A stretch of 64,000 bases of DNA from Aphrocallistes beatrix (taxonomy: Eukaryota > Porifera > Hexactinellida > Sceptrulophora > Aphrocallistidae): positions 5,134,857 to 5,198,856 of the forward strand of contig OY725491.1 of the NCBI GenBank assembly GCA_963281255.1, written 5' to 3'. Each line of letters opens with the position of its first letter. The first letter of the stretch is position 1. Made by a program: the position numbers and the translations under genes. Shown here in pieces: positions 1-9,615 of this stretch. The notes under the pieces were generated by a model, which was not told the origin of the DNA, ran no database searches, and saw only the letters and a list, made by a program, of their open reading frames with translations.

Positions 1-4
1 CCGT

Positions 5-560
5 TATTTTGTGCGATCTAATCTGAATTTCAATCGTGACCCATCCTCTTGGGCTGAGACCAGGTATACTCTCTGTTTACTGGCACCGTCGGAATTCCCT
101 GTTTTGCTTGCCCTGTCGTCTCTTATCCGAGGACATGCGACCGGTCTATGCCCTGCTTCCCCACACACTGAACAGTATCTGTTGGGGCAGGATCGGCGAG
201 GTGTTCAGCCGAGCCGCACGAATAGCACCTGAGTTCTCTTCGTTGACCTTTCCTAGTTCTACCCTTAGTGCGAACGAACTGGATATTAGACGGGGGAGTT
301 TCTTCCATGCTCGAACCTTCGCCAGCACTTCTTGCTTCCACATTGGCTACGTAGTGCATTCGCGTCCCCCGATCCAGCGGTAAACCTTGCCTTTCGTAGC
401 TGGGTACAGAACTGGAATGCTTTGTCTACTGACAGTGTGTCATCCTTAGGTTTCACCCATTCCTTGAGTTTCTGCTGAGTCTCAGAGGAGACTTTTTTGA
501 CTTGCGAGACCATGAAGCACCGCTCTTGCCGTAAGCCCTGCTTTTACTCCCTCTTCCAAG
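5..560 (-). pseudogene. Retroelement gag fragment with zinc knuckles, frameshifted
   Basis: Minus-strand coding remnants occupy this stretch in more than one frame. The nucleocapsid-like part, about 130-231, shows two CCHC knuckles with the C-x2-C-x4-H-x4-C spacing, but they lie in different frames, so at least one indel separates them. A second frame change separates them from the upstream piece at 286-513, which is rich in charged residues. Two CCHC knuckles in series are typical of LTR-retrotransposon Gag. No protease, reverse transcriptase or LTR was seen in the window, and the element may continue to the left. It is degenerate and I assign no present function. Confidence 0.6.
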
Positions 561-639
561 TAGCGCGTGATAAGTCTTGCACCGGCTCTCCCGTACTCAT
601 ACTTACCAACCCTCCAGGGATCCCTGGATTATGTGATAC

Positions 640-767
640 CGACAGTTCGATGCGGGACAATTCGATGCGGACAATTCGATACGCGACAATTCGATACAAT
701 GACAATTCGATACATGACAATTCGATACAATGACAATTCGATACATGACAATTCGATACAATGACAA
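640..767. repeat. Short tandem repeat, 15-16 bp unit
   Basis: About eight units of the form GACAATTCGATACAAT / GACAATTCGATACAT follow each other, with the leftmost units diverged (ATGCGG in place of ATACAT). The array ends just before a pogo-like MITE. Confidence 0.85.
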
Positions 768-777
768 TGAAAGAGTA

Positions 778-1328
778 CAGTCGACTCAGCTTAATCGGGA
801 CCAGGGGTGTAGTGCTCAAATTTCTTTTGGGGGAGCGCTTATAAAAGAATATATTAAGCAAAAATTGGTAAAACGTTACTTTTCTAACACCGAAACATGT
901 TGTAATCCACATTACGAGTAACATAAACTAAAAATACTTCCAAATAATGTTGTCCTTCTTCGGTGCAGATGTTTTATCTTTCAAACTTCGACACACCGAG
1001 GCAGAATTATGATACTACTTATGTCCCGTTATTTTGCATGCAGAGGTTGGCATGTATGCTTTCAGTACATTATAAAACAGTCGACTCCGCAATCCATTCT
1101 TGCCAAACGATTATATAGGTAATAACAATCGTCAAGTTAAAGTGAGGGAGTGCCGATCCCCCTTAAATTTTTAGTGAGGGAGCGCTGCTCCCCCTTGAAT
1201 TTGTAGTGGGGGAGCACCGCTCCTCCCCGCTCCCCCTACACTACACCCCTGATCGGGACACCCTCGTTCCAGAATTTTGTATCAATTAAGCGAAGTTTGT
1301 CCCCGATTAAACGAGGTCGACTTTACTG
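778..1328. mobile_element. Pogo/Tc1-like MITE, left copy, with nested insert
   Basis: The ends are inverted: CAGTCGACTCAGCTTAATCG on the left, and on the right the complement of CAGTAAAGTCGACCTCGTTT. TA dinucleotides lie directly outside both ends (776-777 and 1329-1330), the usual target duplication of Tc1/mariner/pogo elements. There is no transposase ORF. A second element sits inside it (803-1250). Confidence 0.65.
803..1250. mobile_element. MITE nested in the pogo-like MITE
   Basis: It begins AGGGGTGTAGTG and ends with the complement, CACTACACCCCT. It interrupts the outer MITE between two copies of its 'atcgggacc/a' motif. The right half (1138-1230) holds three tandem copies of a 'gtgaggGAGCGCtgCTCCCC' palindromic unit. 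Non-coding. Confidence 0.6.
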
Positions 1329-1707
1329 TACGTATATACAAATTTAGCAAAAGTGTGATTGTTTAATTGAATAAGATAGATGACTAAGATGTGTAAAGTA
1401 TGAAAATTTAGCAAAAAGAAAGAACATAATAAAGTGGTGAATTAATCTAAGCCAATGTGATGAGCAATGCCATGCAAAAACTCCATAATTGGGCGATTAA
1501 AGTAATCTAAATATTACTTTTGATAAAGCTCAACGGATTGATTTCAAAATTGTAAAGTGATCAATATTGTGTAGTGACTAATTCACTATATCCAATATAC
1601 GTATAATGTATTTCCAATGTATTTAGTTTGTTTAATGATAAAGTTTCATTGTATCTATTTCAAATCCAAATGTGCATATAGCCTTGTGGTGGATTCATCA
1701 CTGAGTG

Positions 1708-1715
1708 TATAAATA
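1708..1715 (+). promoter_or_regulatory. TATA box of the fucosyltransferase gene
   Basis: TATAAATA lies 57 bp before the ATG at 1765. A start site about 30 bp downstream would leave a short 5' UTR of roughly 25-30 nt and would exclude any start at the in-frame GTG at 1735. The truncated paralogue on the minus strand has a similar TTAAATA (about 40950) upstream of its ATG. Confidence 0.6.
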
Positions 1716-1764
1716 GAGTCTTCATTGTTAAAAAGTGTATGCATATTTAACTCTTTTGTCTATA

Positions 1765-2898
1765 ATGAATTTCGTAATCAGATTTACTGGCTTCCTAATA
1801 ATCTTTTCAGCTCCAAACATTGGCATTCATATCAAAAATATTCCAGAAGTGTTATTAGATGTTAACCGCACTAACATTTATGATTGTGAAATTCCATGTC
1901 AATATTCTGGAAACCCTGAAAACCCGGACGCAGAATTTTTCATGGTTATGAATGATGGCGATATACAAAATGCGATCGACACCAAACCATCTGCACCCAT
2001 TAGATTAATTGGTGGTCATGAACCAGCTCATTATTACCACCTTATGAGACTTAATTTTCTGAAATTCCATTTCCAAGGGACATGTTTCTTAAACCGACAC
2101 TCGGACATTCCGTGGACCATAATGCCAAATATGGATGAAGTGAAATTGAAAGAGATCCAAACCCAAGCCCAACCAAAAGCTTCTTTTGTCGCGAGAAACT
2201 GCAATCCAATGAATAATCGTAACGACTACGTGAAGGCGATTGATGAGGTCATTGGAGTGGCGTCACTTGGTGACTGCCTCCACAATACGGACTGGCCTCA
2301 ATGTGATGAAAGGCCGTGTACTAAAGTGGAAGCGCTCAAGGGTTATAAATTCCATCTAGCGTTTGAAAATGGGTATTCTCAGGGGTTCCTAACTGACAGG
2401 TTATACCAAGCGATGGAGGCAGGGGTAATCCCTGTCTGGATGGGTACGCCCGAAGTTACAGAAGCAGCACCGGTGGGATCTTATATTGATGTGGCAGATT
2501 TTGGCAGCCCTCACGGTGTCGCAAACTATTTGAAAAAGGTACTGGAAGATGAGACACTTTACAGCAGCTACTTCGAGTGGAAGAATAAACCATTTGATGT
2601 CAAGTTTTTGGAAGTGAATGAAGTATTGTGGAGAGATCCTTTCAATTGTCGCGCTTGTTACTATGTGGATGCTTTGAAACGTGGTGTGGAATGGGATCAC
2701 TTGAAGCAACGGGCTAGGTCGGACAATCCCATCATCGAAGTTGATCACTCAAATATAACTGTGTCAAGTCCACCCCTGTGTGAAATAAAAACAGCTCAAA
2801 CAAACAGCTATGCTTCATATCTTTTTCTTTCTATGCTTTTTACTTTCGTTTTGCTCTGCCTCCTTTTGTGGAAGATGAGATTCAGGATTTTTTCTTAG
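1765..2898 (+). CDS. Alpha-1,3-fucosyltransferase family protein (GT10), membrane bound
   Basis: The single-exon ORF of 377 residues is predicted to transfer fucose from GDP-fucose to glycan acceptors in the secretory pathway. The GT10 donor-site block is clear at about 193-240: YKFHLAFENG, then FLTDRLYQAMEAGVIPVWMG. Upstream, residues 138-156 carry the acceptor-domain signature 'KASFVARNC...NNRNDYV'. A hydrophobic start (residues 2-16) and a strong membrane helix (350-369) flank the globular part. Canonical Golgi FUTs are type II with only an N-terminal anchor, so the C-terminal anchor is unusual. The start was chosen at the first ATG; the TATA position agrees, and so does the paralogue at 40368-40916, which matches over 27 residues from Met to the IHxKxIP motif without gaps. 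Family call firm; acceptor linkage not determinable. Confidence 0.88.
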   Translation: MNFVIRFTGFLIIFSAPNIGIHIKNIPEVLLDVNRTNIYDCEIPCQYSGNPENPDAEFFMVMNDGDIQNAIDTKPSAPIRLIGGHEPAHYYHLMRLNFLKFHFQGTCFLNRHSDIPWTIMPNMDEVKLKEIQTQAQPKASFVARNCNPMNNRNDYVKAIDEVIGVASLGDCLHNTDWPQCDERPCTKVEALKGYKFHLAFENGYSQGFLTDRLYQAMEAGVIPVWMGTPEVTEAAPVGSYIDVADFGSPHGVANYLKKVLEDETLYSSYFEWKNKPFDVKFLEVNEVLWRDPFNCRACYYVDALKRGVEWDHLKQRARSDNPIIEVDHSNITVSSPPLCEIKTAQTNSYASYLFLSMLFTFVLLCLLLWKMRFRIFS

Positions 2899-2900
2899 TA

Positions 2901-3054
2901 CATTGGAGTTCGCCTATTAACAAACCACCTATTTAGAACATTCTCTATTAGCAACCGATTTCAAGTCCCAGTGTAGAATTTCCATTAGTTATGTTACCCT
3001 ATTAGCAAATATTTTATGGACAAAACCTGAGTTAATAATATGCGAATTCCACTG
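2901..3054. mobile_element. Pogo-like MITE abutting the fucosyltransferase stop codon
   Basis: The ends are CATTGGAGTTCGCCTATTAA and, inverted, CAGTGGAATTCGCATATTAT, bordered by TA at 2899-2900 and 3055-3056. The insertion lies directly after the TAG at 2896-2898, so this MITE probably supplies the 3' UTR. A relative lies at 13248-13389. Confidence 0.65.
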
Positions 3055-3240
3055 TAAATAGTCGTGATTATTAGAAATAGTTTTGATTAATGTTATTTGT
3101 CTGTTAAAATAATATTGTTTCTCACAGTTATTAATAATCGGTCGGGTTTTATTCAGTCTAAATATTTTGATTATGTGTTAATCATGCGAGAACTATTCGT
3201 ATCACAGCTTTCCAAATTAGCAATAAAAAGATATTGATAG

Positions 3241-3335
3241 TGTAGGGTTTCAGTTGGGGGGGCTCCCCCATATTTGGGGGGTCCCCCCGATTTTATCATT
3301 AGTCATATTTTAATTTGGGGGGTCCCCCCATTTAT
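3241..3335 (+). repeat. Left terminal inverted repeat of the Ginger-type element
   Basis: After 20 bp identical to the right end come two GGGGGGTCCCCCC palindromes at about 3276-3330. The stretch 'gattttatcattagtca.attttaattt' between them recurs inverted near 8815-8850 in the right end, so homology runs about 90 bp, interrupted by extra units on the right. Confidence 0.75.
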
Positions 3336-3575
3336 AATTTTATGAAAAGTAATACCCATTTGTTTCCACTACTACTAATGTTTTGCAAATGTTTACTATT
3401 TAATGTTGATATAACCTGACAATTTATAATTGAATTGTATTTCAGAGCCGTAAGAGCTGTTCGACCGAGGTCAGCCCATAGGAAACCGCCCCTGCTCTCC
3501 CCGTCCGCTGCGAATAGTTTTAGACGATTTATAAAGGTCACTATTCTGAAAAGTGCAATGCCTGACGGCTTCTAC

Positions 3576-3628
3576 GCCATGACTGGTCCGGCCCCGACCT
3601 GTTGTGGAAAGGGGCGGCCAGTTATGGC
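3576..3628. other. Imperfect GC-rich hairpin in the element's leader
   Basis: GCCATGACTGGTCCGGCCCC (3576-3595) pairs imperfectly with GGGGCGGCCAGTTATGGC (3611-3628) across a 15-nt loop. It sits in the unusually GC-rich stretch 3435-3665, upstream of the first ORF. It could be a structured leader or a relic; I see no RNA family signature. Confidence 0.4.
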
Positions 3629-4150
3629 ATCCACAATTACTCCCCTCGTACTAATTAAGGCGTGACAGGTCGATTCAAGGTGGTGTTATAACGAGAAACA
3701 TTGAGAATACCAAAATACTGAGATTGTGCACTTTTTAATTTGGGTTTTATACTCTAATCGAAAGTGTTAATTGAAGACTCATATGAAAACTTGAAAAGTA
3801 GAAAATCTTGCTGTGCTTTCAAGAGATTATTATCACACAGCTACAATTTGATGACATTACGAGCTACGCACTTAGTATCCATGACCTAACATCTGGATAC
3901 CAGTAAGTACTGTACTTGTACATAGCTATGTATAATCTGTAGCACTCGTAGCAGTGTGTGTTAGTATTTTATTAGTTAACAAAAGCACACTAATTGTTGT
4001 AACTTGTAAGTAATCCAAAAACCTCAAGTTATTATACTCTTCATTTTAATTGATTCTGTTGTATATTTAAGCATCATATGACAGATTCTACTAGCATTTA
4101 GAAAACTTCCAATTCACTACTTTTCAAATTCACTTATTTCACTTTATTCT

Positions 4151-4501
4151 ATGGAGGACAATTCAGACTCGGATGTCAATCAGTCTGACCTTATCGATAC
4201 AGATACAAATGATGGATTAGTATCAGAGCTAATTGTTCTTATCCCTACCCTCCCAGAGATCTCTCAAGATAAATTTTCACAATCTGACCTGCGAGCTGAT
4301 GGTAAAGCGAAGATAATCTCGGATCACATGTATGCTCTCCATGTTGCCTATTTATTTTGGAAAAAAAATCGCAGGCTCGAAGAAGCAATACCGTTACTAA
4401 TTCGACAATCGATTGAGCGTGTAAAGCCAGAATTAAAAGATGATAGTAAGCTTATTCGATCTTTCGTACAGAAGAGCTGTCAGAATTCTCACTCAAGGTA
4501 A
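4151..4501 (+). CDS. Acidic small ORF or first exon of the Ginger-type element
   Basis: The 116-residue frame starts at an ATG with an acidic, Asp/Ser-rich N-terminus and a helical, basic second half around residues 55-110. Its last codons overlap a good donor (TCAAG|GTAACG at 4499), and an acceptor (TTTTAG) lies at 5243-5248 ahead of the integrase frame. That makes it a plausible first exon of the integrase gene. The simple join is not in phase, however, so an indel, another donor or a separate small protein are all possible. I do not recognise a domain. Confidence 0.4.
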   Translation: MEDNSDSDVNQSDLIDTDTNDGLVSELIVLIPTLPEISQDKFSQSDLRADGKAKIISDHMYALHVAYLFWKKNRRLEEAIPLLIRQSIERVKPELKDDSKLIRSFVQKSCQNSHSR

Positions 4502-4713
4502 CGATTGTATATCATGGTACTATGCATGTCATTAGATAATTTAGTTAGAATTTTTGAAAATGCCTTTTCCCTAAGGCCAGGCTACAGTTATAATAATTTT
4601 TTCTAAAATTGCCTAATTTTGCACAGAAAATCTCCGTGAGGGTCTTAATGTTTAAAAGAATGTTTAAGAGAACTTTAAAGGAACAACACAAAGTACTATT
4701 TGTACTGGCCATA

Positions 4714-4912
4714 CCGTATTTCCATTCAAGCGCCTGGGCGCTTATTCTTTTCGTCGCCAAATAAAGCCTGAGGTTCTTTTTTAAAATTGGAAAATATTAT
4801 AGTCAACACTTACCGAGCTTCATTTCTTTACTTTCTTTCTCCATATGAATGATGAAGCTAATACGATTTTCTTGATTTTAATTTTATGCTTTCAAGCCCA
4901 AGGGGAGCTTCT
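4714..4912 (+). repeat. Left arm of an internal ~190-bp inverted repeat
   Basis: This arm starts CCGTATTTCC after a TA and contains AAGCGCCTGGGCGCTTATT, then 'gatgaagctaatacgattttcttgatttta' and a 'tcaagccca' block. All of these recur in inverted order at 8170-8359. It begins after the small ORF and ends before the integrase. Confidence 0.65.
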
Positions 4913-5048
4913 GTTTAAAAATGTTAGAAATTTTTATCTCATTGGCTGGATCAATAAAAATTAACTTCCGCCGGGCCTGTATTACATTTCTACTTGGGAA
5001 AACTTTCCATTATTCACTTTATGACTGTTTTCTGAAATTGGGAATTTG

Positions 5049-5193
5049 CAGGGTTGTCAATCCAACCAAATTTATCCAATCGATTTGGATAAAAATTCAT
5101 CGATAATTATCCAATCGAAGAAAACTTTGGGCAATTCAATCGATCGATGCAAAATAATCGATAAGTCTCGATTGGATTAGATTCGCAACCCTG
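5049..5193. mobile_element. Short hAT-like MITE
   Basis: The ends CAGGGTTGTCAATCCAACC and, inverted, CAGGGTTGCGAATCTAATCC match the common hAT terminus CAGGGTTGC. The interior has repeated ATCGAT motifs. I could not see a clear 8-bp duplication. It lies in the presumed intron before the integrase frame. Confidence 0.5.
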
Positions 5194-5248
5194 AAAATAA
5201 CACAATTCGACTGTAAAACGATCACTGTACTATGATTTTGCATTTTAG

Positions 5249-7420
5249 GTTACAGACGTTGGCCAGATACTCTTGAAGGGGAACAAAATTGTTTTATCTG
5301 AAGGGTTGTTACGACCAGCTGTCAAATGGTACCATGGATAATTGAACCATCCTAAGTTCACTACATTATCAAGGACATTAAAATCCCATTGTTATATTTG
5401 GGGTTTAGAGAAAAATACCTTAAAAGACCTATACTCAGAATTGCAGTGCGATATTTGCTCATCCAATTTACTACTTCCTAAACCAACTCATTTTAACCAT
5501 ATTAAATCGTTTGAAGTCTTTGAGAGAATTCAAATTGATCTAACCCAAATAGCATATGGTGATCACGAGGATATTCTTTCCAGAAGAGGTTATAAATTGG
5601 CTCTAACTGTAATCGATTGTTTCAGTAAATACGCATGGGCCTACCCACTCAAATCTAAAGATACACATCGAATTTGTGAGCTCCTTTTGCAACTGTTCTT
5701 GAGTGAAGGGATTCCCAAAATTCTTCAAAGCGATAACGGTGGTGAATTTGTTTCTAACTTGATTCGAAATTTGATGCCAAAACTTGGCATAAAATTGCTT
5801 AATGGTTCTCCATACTCTCCGACAACTCAAGGTCAAATAGAGCGTTTTAATAAAACGTTCAAAAATTTACTAAGGAAAGAAATTCAGATCGAATTATCAA
5901 AGAAAAATTTCCAAATGATCGAAGATTGGGCAAACGTGTTAATTCCAAGAGTTGTTGATTTCTATTTACATAAAGTACACAGATCCTTATCTCGGACTCC
6001 ATGGGAGTTGTATAAAAACAGAACTTCACCACATCCTAAAGCTATCTTAAGCTTAGAATCAATCACTTCTCAAGAAATAGAGATGTGTTGCATGTTTCCT
6101 AACCCAGAATTGATATCGTTGGATACACGCTTTGATATTTATGATTTAAAAGGTGCAATCAGACAAAATGCAGATAATAGAGATAGACTAGAAATAGAAA
6201 CTCTAACCCAAACAAGGAAAATACAAGTCGAAAATTATAAACAAATAACAGGTAAAATCAATGATGAACTATTTGAGGTTGGAGATATAGCTCTAATGAG
6301 GAATCCGTTAGTTTCTAAAATCAGGAAAAAGAAAAATTTCCTTGAAACTTTGAATGTCAATGTTAGAGTTTTGAAGAAACACTTGATTACTAACCAATAT
6401 CAAGTCGAATATACTAATTCTAACGGAGATCTTAAACACAAGTGGGTTAACAATACAGAACTATTCAAACAAGCAAGTAATTCTTTAGAAATTGCTCTAT
6501 CAGATGAAAACTATTCCGGGAAAGCGATCACTTGCAAGTTGAGTTTAGAAAATTATAGAAAGTTAGTCACAAAGTTTGAGCAGCATATTTCCGAGATCTG
6601 GTACAATGGAAGAAAATTGAAGCATAACCTTTTGAAAAGAATCACAAATGATGACAAAAACCAATTTGTTAACCTAGATTCTAGATTGGAGAATAATATA
6701 ATGTGCATCAGCGGAAATAAATTACATTTTTACAGTGAATTAATCTTCGAAATATTAGACGCTCTATTTCTTCAGTTTTGCGCTAAATCTTTTTCTATTG
6801 AATACAGCGTAGACTCTACAGATGCTGACTGCCTCCTAAAATATCTAGCACACAAGGGCTTCAAAGATCACTTAGGATCATTACAATATTGGTATCGCAG
6901 TAGATTTGATGACGAAAGGGGGCGCTACTTTTCTAAAATTCAAGAATTACAAGATCCTTCTACTAAACGCTTTTGTGAAGAGTGCGTCTTTTCAGATCTC
7001 TGTACTCATGAATGTTGTTTCAAATTGTTGAAATCTTGCTTACGGAGCAAAATTTTATTTAGAGAAAATGACAATTGCAGATCAGTTGAAAGTAGTTTAG
7101 GAAAACGTCAAAGACAAGAAATCTGCTGCTCTGAAAGTGATAAATGTGACAGTATTTTGTCAGATATTTTTATTGAAGGAATACAACCTAGCAAACCCGT
7201 AAGAGACTTACAGACTGATGACTTTTTTAATGAAATACCAATAGATGATGTAGGAGTATCGGGCCTTCAAGATGCATCGCTAGACAAGCCTATCACCACT
7301 CCACAGACTGATACATTGGTTGGTGCGCCATTCAGCAAAAAATTCAAATCCATAGGATCAGCGAAATTTGATCCTATAAATTCAGAAGAGGACTTTTTTA
7401 AACCAGTCACTGAAGAATAG
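5249..7420 (+). pseudogene. Ginger-type integrase/transposase, one in-frame stop
   Basis: A DDE recombinase that would cut and join the transposon ends. The HHCC zinc finger is at 5333-5458: His codons at 5333 and 5348, then 32 residues to C-x2-C at 5447-5458. A TAA at 5339-5341 lies between the two histidines. The catalytic core follows: Asp at 5537 (IQIDLT), Asp at 5732 (QSDNGGEF) and Glu at 5840 (GQIERFNK), with exactly 35 residues between the second Asp and the Glu. A GPY/F-like beta-rich segment lies near 6270-6470 (FEVGDIALMRN...). A Cys-rich patch (CEECVFSDLCTHECC, 6973-7020) and an acidic tail complete about 720 codons. The open frame resumes at a TTG after the stop, so no intact start is visible. 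Inactivated or recoded copy; family call firm. Confidence 0.75.
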
Positions 7421-7474
7421 AAAAGAAAGGCGATTCAAGATAAATTACTTATTAAAACACACATAGATCGCACT

Positions 7475-7954
7475 ATGTTTATTCCAAATAATACATATAG
7501 GAATTTGAAAGATTGTGTTCCTAAGAAGAAGGTATCGATATACCCAGATGGGAACTGCCTTTATAGGGCACTGAGTTGGTGGGTTACAGAAAGAGAAGAT
7601 TACCATGAATGTATTCGCGCCAAATTAGTTAAATTTATGAGGGAATCTTTGGTATGTCAACAATATGTGAAAAACAAGTCCAACAAGAATATTGAGGAGT
7701 ACATCCGGGAAAAGAACATAATGTCTTCTACAGTCTGGGGGGGTGACGTTGAAATTTTTAGTACTGCTATCTGGCTAGAAACTGACATTTTCACATTCAT
7801 CGATGACACATGGAACAAGTTTTCATATAAAGGCTTTAATCCAAAGAAAGGTCGAAATATACCGAGTAAATTCGGGATTTATATTGAAAATTCTTGTTTC
7901 CACTACGAACCCATAGTTTCAGTCATTCGAAAGGGGTACTCAAAAGAAAAATGA
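7475..7954 (+). CDS. OTU-like cysteine protease of the transposon
   Basis: The 159-residue protein has the OTU signature YPDGNCLYRALSWW, which places the catalytic cysteine at residue 28 with Asp25, and a C-terminal block NSCFHYEPI with the catalytic histidine at 143. OTU proteases remove ubiquitin or similar modifiers. It begins 54 bp after the integrase stop, on the same strand, with its own ATG. As I recall, OTU domains have been reported as accessory domains of Ginger-group transposons, which supports the element call. It may protect the transposase from turnover (inference). All catalytic motifs appear intact. Confidence 0.75.
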   Translation: MFIPNNTYRNLKDCVPKKKVSIYPDGNCLYRALSWWVTEREDYHECIRAKLVKFMRESLVCQQYVKNKSNKNIEEYIREKNIMSSTVWGGDVEIFSTAIWLETDIFTFIDDTWNKFSYKGFNPKKGRNIPSKFGIYIENSCFHYEPIVSVIRKGYSKEK

Positions 7955-8169
7955 TGAGATAGTAACACTTTTAGAGAAGTTTAGAGAAATTTAGATAATT
8001 TAGTTTTGTGATTCATTTATTTTGTGATTCATTTAGATTATAGAGATGAAATGTATGATCTTTTGACATGCTGGTAGAAAATAAATTAACTTTCTGCTAT
8101 CTGCATTCGTTTATCTTAATTTAGGTATATTCTATAAGCGAGAAAGTGGAGGGTAAGCTGATACAAAAT

Positions 8170-8359
8170 GAAGCCCTTGGGCTTGAAAACATTAAAATCA
8201 AGAAAATCGTATTAGTTTCATCGTTCCTATGCATAAGGAAGTGAAGAAGTGAAACTGAATAAATGTTGATTATATTTTTTCAATTGTAAAAAATGAAACT
8301 CGGGCCGTATTTGACATAGAAAAAAATAAGCGCTGGGTCGCTTATTGAGGGAAATACGG
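8170..8359 (-). repeat. Right arm of the internal ~190-bp inverted repeat
   Basis: This is the inverted partner of 4714-4912, ending GGAAATACGG followed by TA (8360-8361). The arms enclose the integrase and OTU genes (3.65 kb span) inside the larger Ginger-type element. Confidence 0.65.
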
Positions 8360-8802
8360 TATTTATCGATGCCTAAAACGTAGAGAAAATTAGTCTGCAA
8401 TCTATGGATTATGAAAAATATGATTTTTGAGCGTACTCGATTACCCTAACTAGCCTTTGAGAGCAAGCCTCTTCGATTAGTTTGGTATTACACAATACTT
8501 TGTCTAAACAATAAATATCGGCCCAGTAAAAACAACCTAGGATGTAATCTAAACAGCGGATTTCGAATTCAGAATATTTAAATAGTGATCAAAGTTGAAT
8601 CACATTGCTTACATTCTTAAAAATAACACGTAATCAATAAGTTTTCAATGCTCTATTATTATAATAGAAGACACAGACACGCCCAGACACACTCAAAGAT
8701 ACATTAAAAAAAAATCGAAATAATACAGAATCTTAAAGATTAACGATGTATTAATGCTTGTTTCCGGAAATAATTAGAACTTGAAATCGCTACATTAATA
8801 CA

Positions 8803-9122
8803 AATGGGGGGACCCCCCTAAAATAAAATTTGACTGATGATAAAATCGGGGGACCCCCCCAAATTTGGAGGGGTCCCCCTAGGCAGAAATCTGAATGTTA
8901 ATTTGGGGGGATTCCCCCCAATTTTGGAGGGGACCCCCCATATAGACTACTAAAATAGAAATAATTGGGGGGTGCCCCCCAAATTTTGGGGGGCCCTCCC
9001 AAATCGAGGATAATAATAATAAAAATGGGGGGGGGGGTCCCCCCCCAATTTGAAGGGGCCCCCCAAAATGGGATCCAAAATTTGATAGAAATGGGGGGGT
9101 CCCCCCCAACTGAAACCCTACA
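8803..9122 (-). repeat. Right terminal inverted repeat, expanded by palindromic units
   Basis: This is the inverted counterpart of 3241-3335, but with about eight G(6-8)-T-C(6-8)-like palindromes separated by 15-35 bp of AT-rich sequence, against three on the left. Antisense ORFs here are only translations of the G/C runs. The arrays are plausible transposase-binding or hairpin-forming subterminal repeats (inference). Confidence 0.7.
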
Positions 9123-9447
9123 GATAGAAAGCTGCTAGCACCTTTCCGAAAAAGCATTTTGACAAGCTTAACCAGAGGTGTATTTCTACAGCACCATATT
9201 AGGAATTTATGATAGGTTTTCAGATTTTACCCGGAAGGAGGGAATGAAGTTATTTAGTTAAAAACCAACAGTGGCGGACTGGCTCAAAATTCCTGCCGGT
9301 TTGGGTCCTGGGTTGTCATAGTCACCTACTGACCAAAAACAGGTAATGCACTTTCTGAATACAAGTATTGCTTTAATTAACTGTAGAATGCCCACAATTT
9401 CGAAGTTGTCATTAGTCGGAATATCCTTAGTTGTCACAAAGCATAAT

Positions 9448-9615
9448 CTATTTCCCCCGGACTAATTTTGGCATCCAAAACTGGTCCGGGTTACCAAATT
9501 TAGCTAGGGGGGACCAGTTTTGGCGACCAAAACTAGTCCGGGGGGACCAAATTTGGCCAGGGGGGACTAATTTTGGCAGCCAAAACTGGTCCCCCGGACC
9601 AATTTTGGCCTGACA
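9448..9615. repeat. Array of GGTCC-centred palindromes (family P1)
   Basis: Repeated near-palindromes of the type CCAAAACTGGTCC.GGGGGACCAGTTTTGG are spaced by short linkers, so the whole array is self-complementary. The right edge, CAATTTTGGCCTGACAG, matches, inverted, the left edge of the copy at 43670-43890. It interrupts a MULE transposase relic. Overlapping ORFs on both strands merely translate the repeat. Confidence 0.8.

Larger units (their letters stand above)
3241..9122 (+). mobile_element. Ginger-type DNA transposon, complete with 5-bp target duplication
   Basis: The element is 5,882 bp. It starts TGTAGGGTTTCAGTTGGGGG and ends with the exact complement; GATAG is present immediately outside each end (3236-3240 and 9123-9127). 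TGT...ACA ends, a short duplication and a retroviral-type DD35E integrase fit the Ginger superfamily of cut-and-paste transposons (established family knowledge: gypsy-like integrase, ends TGTNR). Inside are a small 5' ORF (4151-4501), the integrase (5249-7420) and an OTU protease (7475-7954), all on the plus strand. A hAT-like MITE (5049-5193) lies between the first two. One stop codon in the integrase zinc finger suggests this copy is inactive unless read through. Confidence 0.75.

Noticed and set aside
1735..1764. Upstream start of the fucosyltransferase (extra ten residues)
   Set aside because: The codon at 1735 is GTG and lies at the start site expected from the TATA box. The paralogue aligns from the ATG at 1765.
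3435..3665. GC-richer ORF of 76 residues in the transposon leader
   Set aside because: It overlaps an imperfect hairpin, has no recognisable domain and no start context; kept only as a structured segment.
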